A stretch of 15,903 nucleotides of DNA. It comes from JAMCRM01 sp041685075. Lineage in GTDB: Bacteria; Acidobacteriota; Terriglobia; Bryobacterales; Bryobacteraceae. Location: the NCBI GenBank assembly GCA_041685075.1, contig JAWLGN010000118.1, forward strand, positions 1 through 15,903. Direction: 5' to 3'. The position numbers and the translations under genes are program-made. The notes under the pieces were generated by a model. That model was given only the letters and a program-made list of their open reading frames with translations, did not search any database and had not been told where the DNA came from. Each line of letters begins with the position of its first letter. The stretch's first letter is position 1. This document shows positions 11,401 through 15,903 of this stretch, piece after piece.

Positions 11401-11643
11401 GCGGGATCGGCGACGAACCGGTCGATCGGGGTGCTGGTGGCGGGCGGGCAGACGCTGTGCCTGCTGCTGACGCTGCTGGCGGTGCCGGTCTTCTATTCGC
11501 TGTTCGACGACCTGCGCTCCCACCCCGTGTGGGGGAGGATAGGGCGGCGGTACGGCGCGATGCGCGACGCGGCGGCGCGCCGGCTGGCGGAGGCGTGGGC
11601 GGGGCTGCGCGGCCGGCGCCCGCAGGAGGGCCCGGTGGAATGA
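8485..11643 (+). CDS. RND multidrug efflux pump, HAE1 (AcrB-like) family permease
   Basis: 1052 residues, full family length. It is a proton-driven inner-membrane pump that works as a trimer and exports hydrophobic or amphiphilic compounds from the periplasm. After the first membrane helix (VLATMLILAISVTGLFSL) comes the first large periplasmic loop (about 40-335), then helices 2-6, the second loop (about 550-860), and helices 8-12. The proton-relay residues are present: Asp400-Asp401 in helix 4 (GIVIDDSIIVLENI) and Lys919 in the helix 10 segment (GIVKKNAIL), equivalent to Asp407/408 and Lys940 of AcrB. FIPVGFMGGIVGRF is the conserved helix 6 motif. It starts at GTG 8485 with a strong Shine-Dalgarno, overlapping the adaptor stop by eight bases. 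It ends in ATGA, where the channel gene begins. Codons end mostly in G, unlike carB. The substrate range cannot be inferred. Confidence 0.96.
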   Translation: MHKLAELAVRRPVLATMLILAISVTGLFSLFTLGVDLLPEVDFPTVVVTVVNPGASPEAVETEITRRVEEAVNTISGLDELRSTSTEGFSRVIVTFNLDKDTDVAVQEVRDNLSLIQPDLPETAEVPVIRRIDPGATPVLRIAIAAPRPLREVTDIADNQIREQIESVPGVGQVQLLGGQLREIHIRVDPDRLRAYNLTVAEVAQAVSQQNVELPAGRVDAGAREFSVRALGRLPDPAEFDDLVVANRAGYAVRVRDIGYAADASEEPRSSSRLNGQPAVTLVVSKQSGTNTVEVAEGVKARLAELARVLPADVRTQVIADQSIFIEAAIDSIRTHLMEGALLASVVLYFFLANFRTTLIAAVSIPTSIVSTFAFMNAMGYTLNQITMLALTLMVGIVIDDSIIVLENIYRHMEEYGKPPFQAAIEGTREIGLAVMATTLSLLAVFIPVGFMGGIVGRFMSSFGLTASFAIAVSVLVSFTLAPMLTSRFVRPAAEHAGRRSKENRLYRKVDGGYMRLLAWSMAHRRVIVLASVLTVLSIVPLFTVIGKNFLPREDRSEFEITFRAPEGSSLAATSNIGEWIARQMHTLPGVLDTMTSVGGGEQETVNTGSVYVRLAPMKEREADQFELMARAREIVARFPVDLRASVQQAGAAPGGLRTAEVQYSITGPDLDQLADYSTRLVEPVKQIPDAVDVDTSLEPGTPELRVEIDRERAADLGVRVADIAQALNVLLAGQVVSTFETAEDQYDVRVRAVEEFRRSARALDRLVVASPAGPVTLDQVVSIEEGTGPSSIDRLNRERQFTVYANVVPGGSQAEVLAEIDRIVAEMNLRPGYSTALTGQSRELGRTGYYFGLAFLLSFIFMYMVLAGQFESFLHPVTILLTLPLAVPFGILSLLLFGQTVNVFSGLGLLLLFGIVKKNAILQIDRTNGLRAEGLPRNEAILRANRDRLRPILMTTIALVAGMMPLVFSSGAGSATNRSIGVLVAGGQTLCLLLTLLAVPVFYSLFDDLRSHPVWGRIGRRYGAMRDAAARRLAEAWAGLRGRRPQEGPVE
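11624..11630 (+). promoter_or_regulatory. Shine-Dalgarno site of the outer-membrane channel gene
   Basis: AGGAGGG lies in the end of the pump gene, nine bases before the ATG at 11640. It supports that start and the ATGA overlap (ATG 11640-11642, TGA 11641-11643), a classic translational-coupling arrangement. Confidence 0.75.
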
Positions 11644-13334
11644 CGGGGCGGCTGCGGCCGGCGGTGCTGTTGCTGGCGGCAGCGCTGGCGGCGGGGCAGC
11701 AGGCGGAGGTGCCGCCTCCACCGCCCAAGCTGGCGCTGCCGCTGCGCGTGGGGGTCTTCGGCCAGACGCCGCTCCGGCTGGAGGAGGCCATCGCCATGGC
11801 GGTGGAGAACAACCCGGACATCCGGGTGGCGCGGCTGAACGCGCGCATCGCCATTCTGAACGTCACGGTGGCGCGCGGCGTCTACGATCCGGTGTTCAGC
11901 ATGGCGCCGTCCTGGCAGCGTATCGTCACCCCGACGGCGTCGGTAATCCTGGGAGGCGAGGACGGCAAGCTGACCGAGACGGAGCTGTTCGCCGATCCGC
12001 AGGTGACCTGGCGGGCGCCGTGGCTGGGCGCCACCTACAGCCTGGCCTTTAGCTCTTCGCGGCTGACGACCAACAACGAGTTCGTTCTGCTGAACCCGCA
12101 GTACCCCACGCAACTCCTGTTCACCTTCGTACAGCCGCTGCTGCGCGGGCTGCGGTTCGATGAGGCCCGCAGCCAGATCGAGGTGTCGCGGCAGAACGCC
12201 GCGCTCAGCCAGGAGCAGTTCCGACAAACCGTCATGGACGCGGTAACGGCTGCGGTGGAGAGCTACTACGAGCTGCTGTACGCGCGGCGGAACCTGGAGC
12301 TGCAGCTTGCCGCGGTGGAGCTGGCGCGGCGCCAGGTGGAGAGCAACCGCAGGATGGCGGAGCAGGGGCTGCTGGCGAACATAGGGGTCATAGAGGCCTG
12401 GACGCAATTGGCGACCTTCGAGGAAGGCGCGTGGCTGGCCCAGGAGCTGGTGACCACTACGGAGAACCAGTTGAAGCAGTTGATGCTTCCGGACCGCGGT
12501 TCGCCCTTGTGGCACACCGAGCTGGTGCCGGTCTCGGAGCCGCGCACCGGCGGGGGGCCGCTCGCGCTCGACGAGGCTGTGGCGGAGGCGCTGGCCAACC
12601 GGCCGGAGGTAAGGGAGCTTGGCATTACGGCGCGCATCAACGAGATCGAGACGCGGCTGGCGCGCGAGGCGGTGCGGCCGCAGGTGGACCTGTTCGCCAC
12701 CCTCGGCGCATCGGGGCTGGCGGGGCAGCGCGTGGAGCGGGTGGACGCGCCGATATTCGGCAACACGGCCCTGATCCTGGGACGGCTCAACGAACTGTCG
12801 CTGCTGGCGGGGCTGCCGCCGCTGCCGGAGGAGCCGGACCGCGCCAGAGAGGTTCCGGAGGTGTTCTCCGGCGGTTACTTCCGGTCGCTGCGCAACCTGT
12901 ATGGATTGAACTATCCCACCTTGGCGGCGGGATTTCAAATCTCGGTGCCGCTGTTCAACCGCGGGGCGAAGGCGAACCTGGCGGCTTCACGGGTGGCGGG
13001 GCAGCGGATTGCGGTGGAGCGCGAGCGGGCCGAGCAGGCGATCGAGGCCGAAGTGCGCAACGCCATACAGTCGGTGGTTACGGCGCGCGGCGTGCTGGAT
13101 GCGGCGCGCACCGCGCGGCGGCTGGCCGAGGAACAATACGAGAGCGAATCGCGGCTGTTTCGCGCGGGCCTCTCCACGGTGTTCCTGGTGCTGCAGCGCC
13201 AGAGCGATATGGTAACGGCGCGGCGCCGGGCGCTCAGGGCCGAGATCGACCTGGTGCGCAGCATCGCGCGGCTGGACGCCGCCACGGGCCGGACGCTCGA
13301 TGCCCACGGGGTGGTGGTGGAGCAGGTCAGGTAG
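11640..13334 (+). CDS. TolC-family outer-membrane efflux channel
   Basis: 564 residues; forms the trimeric outer-membrane exit duct of the efflux system encoded just upstream. The signal peptide MTGRLRPAVLLLAAALAAG is followed by a Pro-rich linker. Two homologous outer-membrane efflux (OEP) repeats are visible. The first starts at LRLEEAIAMAVENNPDIRVAR (about 46-66) and the second at LALDEAVAEALANRPEVREL (about 308-327). Each has long amphipathic, Ala/Arg/Glu-rich helices and beta-strand pairs (about 121-170 and 349-442). TFVQPLLRG and ISVPLFNRG are the typical strand-to-helix turns ending in Arg-Gly. An unusually long segment (about 361-426) connects the second pair of strands and should face the outside. 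The gene overlaps the pump by four bases. At its 3' end it overlaps the convergent UroD-like gene by eight bases, leaving no room for a terminator. Confidence 0.93.
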   Translation: MTGRLRPAVLLLAAALAAGQQAEVPPPPPKLALPLRVGVFGQTPLRLEEAIAMAVENNPDIRVARLNARIAILNVTVARGVYDPVFSMAPSWQRIVTPTASVILGGEDGKLTETELFADPQVTWRAPWLGATYSLAFSSSRLTTNNEFVLLNPQYPTQLLFTFVQPLLRGLRFDEARSQIEVSRQNAALSQEQFRQTVMDAVTAAVESYYELLYARRNLELQLAAVELARRQVESNRRMAEQGLLANIGVIEAWTQLATFEEGAWLAQELVTTTENQLKQLMLPDRGSPLWHTELVPVSEPRTGGGPLALDEAVAEALANRPEVRELGITARINEIETRLAREAVRPQVDLFATLGASGLAGQRVERVDAPIFGNTALILGRLNELSLLAGLPPLPEEPDRAREVPEVFSGGYFRSLRNLYGLNYPTLAAGFQISVPLFNRGAKANLAASRVAGQRIAVERERAEQAIEAEVRNAIQSVVTARGVLDAARTARRLAEEQYESESRLFRAGLSTVFLVLQRQSDMVTARRRALRAEIDLVRSIARLDAATGRTLDAHGVVVEQVR

Positions 13335-14373
13335 AGGACGCCGCGGCGGCGAAGCGGCGAGCGGTTTCGATCATGGCCAGCACGTTCTCGTCCGGCGTGC
13401 CGTAGTCCATGTTGATGCAGCAGACCCCGACGTTGCCGGGGCCGGCGGCGCGGAGGAGTTGCTCGGTGTCGCGCCGGATGGTTTCGGCGCTCTCCTGCAG
13501 CATGCGTACGGGGCTGAGCCGCAGGTTGAGGAAGACACCCGGCAGACGCTGGCGGCAGAGCGCCACGTCCGAGCCCCAGCCGACATCGCAGAACACCGGG
13601 GCGAGTTCGCTGTACGCTTCGGCGAACAGGTGCATGTTGTCGCCGCAATGATGAATGCCGTAGGGCCGCAGGGCATCGGCAAGGCGGCGCTCGAAAGGCA
13701 GCACGGCGTTCCGGTAGAGGCGCGGCGAGATCATCTGCACCGAGCAGTTGCCGTGGAGATAGATGCCTGGATCGAGGTTGACGATGGAGCGGTTCACCGA
13801 GATGGAGCTGGTGCCGGTGCGGGACTTGACATAGCGGGCTACGAGCACGGTGGTTTCGGTGACGACGGAAAAGAGATGGCGGGTCAGTTCCTCGTCTTCG
13901 AGCATGTCGATGAAGAAGCGGTTGCCGCGGAGATGGAGGGCGGTGACCAGGATGCCGTCGGCGTCGAAGTCGCCCACCACGTGCCCGTATTCGCTCTCGA
14001 GGGCGTCCATGTCGGCGATGAGGCGGTCCATGGGCCAGGTAGTGAAGATGTCGGGAACCCGGAGGGCGAGGATCTCCTCGCGGCTGCGTTCGCGCGGGAT
14101 GGCGCAGGGCGCCTGGTTGCGGCTGAAGCGGTACTCGACGCCGAGCAGCGCGGGGACTACGAAGCCGCCGGCCACGTGCCGCGATCCCACGATGGGGCGC
14201 GGCCGCGGGTGCGGCTTGCCGAGGCCGTAGCGCTCATAGAGGACGCGGCGCATGCAGAGATCGTGTTCGATGCGCGCGCGGCGGTCAAAGTAGAAGCTGC
14301 GATCGAAGGCGATGCCGTAGTTGCGGAACCACCAGTTGGGGTTGAAGACGAGTTCGACGGGAACGCCGGCCAT
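13327..14373 (-). CDS. UroD/MtaA-fold protein (uroporphyrinogen decarboxylase-like superfamily)
   Basis: 348 residues, no signal peptide, so cytoplasmic. The UroD superfamily contains haem-pathway decarboxylases and zinc-dependent methyltransferases that act on corrinoid-bound methyl groups (MtaA, MtbA, CmuA). This protein lacks the Arg-rich N-terminal substrate motif of HemE. It has His241-x-Cys243 (GIHHCGDNMHLF) and Cys318/Cys319 (NVGVCCINMDYGTPDENV). This is the H-x-C...C zinc-ligand layout of the methyltransferase branch, including the C-terminal TPxEN segment. A methyltransferase-like role is therefore more likely than haem synthesis, but no corrinoid protein is encoded in the window and the substrate is unknown. 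ATG 14373 lies one base after the stop of the propeller gene, so the two are co-transcribed. The 3' end overlaps the channel gene by eight bases. Confidence 0.72.
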   Translation of the reverse strand: MAGVPVELVFNPNWWFRNYGIAFDRSFYFDRRARIEHDLCMRRVLYERYGLGKPHPRPRPIVGSRHVAGGFVVPALLGVEYRFSRNQAPCAIPRERSREEILALRVPDIFTTWPMDRLIADMDALESEYGHVVGDFDADGILVTALHLRGNRFFIDMLEDEELTRHLFSVVTETTVLVARYVKSRTGTSSISVNRSIVNLDPGIYLHGNCSVQMISPRLYRNAVLPFERRLADALRPYGIHHCGDNMHLFAEAYSELAPVFCDVGWGSDVALCRQRLPGVFLNLRLSPVRMLQESAETIRRDTEQLLRAAGPGNVGVCCINMDYGTPDENVLAMIETARRFAAAASST

Positions 14374-14374
14374 G

Positions 14375-15592
14375 TCACCCCACGATGGCGGAGATATCGA
14401 CCAGGTACATCTGGCGGCCGTTGCCGCCGTGGGTGGAATCGATCACCACCTTGCGGCCGTCGGGGCTGAAGCGCGGGTGGAGATCGCAGCGCCACTCGCC
14501 CTTGTACTCCGGCGGCTGATAGAAGCTGCCCAGGGGGACGCGGCGGCCGGTGGCGACGTGGAAGAGGTAGAGATTCTGGTTACGCTGCTTATCGGGGTAA
14601 GTGTCGTTCAGAATCCACTGGTTGCCGGGCAGGTAGGTGCAATGGCCGTTGACGGTCATGACACCTTCGCCCACGACCTGAACGTTTTCGGTCCGGTCCT
14701 GGTAGAGGTAGAAGCGGTTTTCTCTGGAGGGGTGCCAGGCCCAGGCGAGCACGTGGCGGGCATCGCGCCAGATGAAGTGGGAGGTCTTGCCGTGGGGGTC
14801 GAGGATGTAGAGGTCCTTGCCCTCGGGGGAGGCGGTGAACATGCGGGTATCCCAACTGCGGCCCTGCCGGGGACCGCGCCAGCGGTGGAGGAAGATGAAG
14901 CGGTTGCCGCCGGGCGATACCAGCAGGTGGTTGAACCAGTTCTTGGCGTCGTCGAGACCGCCGGCGGGATAGGGGATGCGTGCGGCGGCGGCGTAGGAGA
15001 CGATCAGCTCGCGGCGTCCGGTGGCGAGGTCCATGCGCCAGATGCCGTCGTCTTCGGGCGCGCGGACATCGGCGTTACGGTCGGGGATGCCGGCGTAGCC
15101 GTAGCCGGGGCGGCAGTCGTTGAGTCGGCTGAAGTTGGTGGTGACGGCCCAACGGCCGTCGGGACTGAGGGCGTGGACGGGGGCGGGGAGCGTGCGGGAG
15201 CGGCGGGTGTGCACGTCCAGGATACGGGAGATGAAGCGGTCGCCCTCGCGGTCGTTCCAGATGACCTCGGATTTCGAGCCGGGGATCCACTGCAGCATGG
15301 AGCCCTGCTGCCAGGACCAGGCGCGGCTCCGGCCGAGGTCGATCCAGCGGTCATCGCCGGCGAGATCCACCATGCCTATCCGGATGACGTCATCGGCTTG
15401 GGGCGAGCGGTGTTCGAACTCCACCTGCATGCCCAGGACGTAACGGCCGGAGGGATCGAACTGCAGCTTGTCGTAGTAGCCGAACCAGTGAAATTTCGGC
15501 CCGCGGGTGATGGCGCGCACGGGCGGCAGGCTCTCCCCGGCGAGGACCGGAGCGGCGGCGGCCAGGCCCTTGAGGAAATCGCGGCGGTGCAT
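14375..15592 (-). CDS. Tat-exported beta-propeller protein, resembling oligogalacturonate lyase-type propellers
   Basis: 405 residues. The leader MHRRDFLKGLAAAAPVLAGE is a Tat signal, so export is predicted. The mature part is built of repeated beta-sheet units with SPDGR-type turns (about 143-147, 376-380), VSPGGN (225-230) and blade ends such as IWRMDLATGRR, DLYILDP, LYLFHVATGRR and MYLVDIS. This is typical of PD40/TolB-like propellers. Several blades carry histidines: NHLL (His222), FLHRW (His236), GHCTY (His317), LHPRFSPDG (His372) and DSTHGG (His388). The order and spacing recall PL22 oligogalacturonate lyases, where blade histidines bind the metal and catalyse cleavage; I cannot show that activity. 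I chose ATG 15592 for the Tat leader; a TTG at 15625 would overlap the previous gene. It sits 29 bases after the peptidase gene and one base before the UroD-like gene. Function otherwise unknown. Confidence 0.75.
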   Translation of the reverse strand: MHRRDFLKGLAAAAPVLAGESLPPVRAITRGPKFHWFGYYDKLQFDPSGRYVLGMQVEFEHRSPQADDVIRIGMVDLAGDDRWIDLGRSRAWSWQQGSMLQWIPGSKSEVIWNDREGDRFISRILDVHTRRSRTLPAPVHALSPDGRWAVTTNFSRLNDCRPGYGYAGIPDRNADVRAPEDDGIWRMDLATGRRELIVSYAAAARIPYPAGGLDDAKNWFNHLLVSPGGNRFIFLHRWRGPRQGRSWDTRMFTASPEGKDLYILDPHGKTSHFIWRDARHVLAWAWHPSRENRFYLYQDRTENVQVVGEGVMTVNGHCTYLPGNQWILNDTYPDKQRNQNLYLFHVATGRRVPLGSFYQPPEYKGEWRCDLHPRFSPDGRKVVIDSTHGGNGRQMYLVDISAIVG

Positions 15593-15621
15593 GGGACGAT
15601 TATGGCACGGCCGGCGCCGGT

Positions 15622-15903
15622 TCAATCCACCACGGTGGAGGAATCGGGCGGCTGGTTGCCGGCCTGGAGCAGGGTGGCCTCGCGCAGAGACTTTTCCATC
15701 GCGGCGGCGTACTGGTCGCGGCTGGCGGTGAAGGCGGGCATCTCGGCCGCTGCGAGTTTGGTGAGGCGCGGCGGCTTCAGGCGTTCGAAATTGACGTAGC
15801 GGCCGTTCTTGCGCAGGCGGAAATCGAGGTGGGGGCCGGTGGAGAGGCCGGTGGAACCCACGGCGCCGATGCGCTGGCCCTGCTGGACGCGCTGGCCGGC
15901 GCG
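15622..15903 (-). CDS. M23 (LytM/lysostaphin-type) metallopeptidase, C-terminal end only
   Basis: The gene runs off the right edge; the last 93 residues and TGA are visible. They begin inside the M23 fold: QRVQQGQRIGAVGSTGLSTG, then GPHLDFRLRKNGRYVNF. The GSTGxSTGPH stretch is the signature preceding the last zinc-site motif. This family hydrolyses peptidoglycan cross-links in the periplasm. Some members are inactive activators of amidases (EnvC type). Here the motif reads H-L-D instead of the usual H-L-H, so the final metal ligand would be Asp. The HxxxD half of the site lies outside the window, so activity cannot be judged. A tail of about 50 residues (ERLKPPRLTKLAAAEM onward) is Ala-rich and helical. 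The gene is upstream in the same direction as the propeller gene, 29 bases away, and may share its transcript. Confidence 0.85.
   Translation of the reverse strand, partial: RAGQRVQQGQRIGAVGSTGLSTGPHLDFRLRKNGRYVNFERLKPPRLTKLAAAEMPAFTASRDQYAAAMEKSLREATLLQAGNQPPDSSTVVD

Noticed and set aside
13327..14373. Assignment as haem-pathway uroporphyrinogen decarboxylase (hemE).
   Set aside because: The N-terminal Arg/Gly substrate motif of HemE is missing and no haem genes are nearby; the Cys/His motifs fit the methyltransferase branch.
15593..15625. TTG start for the propeller gene at 15625.
   Set aside because: It would overlap the peptidase stop and put eleven polar residues before the Tat motif; ATG 15592 begins directly at MHRRDFLK.
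14321..15799. 492-codon plus-strand frame opposite the propeller gene.
   Set aside because: Gly/Val/Ala-rich low-complexity product; the minus-strand reading has a Tat leader and blade repeats.

Overview
This is a very GC-rich, densely coded bacterial segment. It holds nine complete genes and two genes cut by the window edges. There are no RNA genes, insertion sequences, CRISPR arrays or other mobile-element parts. Three proteins begin with twin-arginine (Tat) export leaders of the RRxFLK type. They include an exported Gfo/Idh/MocA-type oxidoreductase, and they sit beside a large HAE1-type RND efflux operon. I read this mix as an Acidobacteriota genome (Bryobacter/Solibacter-like), with Planctomycetota as the alternative. 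That placement is an inference from gene style, not from a marker gene.

Layout. 1-3355: the end of carA and all of carB, encoding the two subunits of carbamoyl-phosphate synthetase, one base apart. 3385-4668: a Tat-exported Gfo/Idh/MocA oxidoreductase on the same strand. 4684-7032 (minus strand): an exported aldo/keto reductase preceded by a membrane carrier of the ATP/ADP-translocase-like (NTT) branch, probably one transcript. 7033-7172: the only substantial intergenic region, a divergent promoter region. 7173-13334 (plus strand): a tightly coupled three-gene tripartite efflux operon (periplasmic adaptor, RND pump, outer-membrane channel) with 8-nt and 4-nt gene overlaps. 13327-15903 (minus strand): the C-terminal end of an M23-type peptidase, then a Tat-exported beta-propeller protein, then a UroD/MtaA-fold protein, closely spaced as one transcript.

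The efflux proteins form one machine: the pump in the inner membrane, the adaptor in the periplasm and the channel in the outer membrane. This implies a Gram-negative envelope. No regulator gene accompanies it. The RND and channel genes prefer G-ending codons (ccg, gcg, ggg), whereas carB on the same strand prefers C-ending codons (ccc, gcc, ggc). This suggests a different history for the efflux operon.

The least-explained part is the minus-strand pair at 13327-15592. One member is a UroD-superfamily protein that keeps an H-x-C...C zinc-like motif. The other is an exported propeller whose histidine-bearing blade motifs recall oligogalacturonate lyases (PL22). I see nothing here that can firmly be called a new defence or mobile system.
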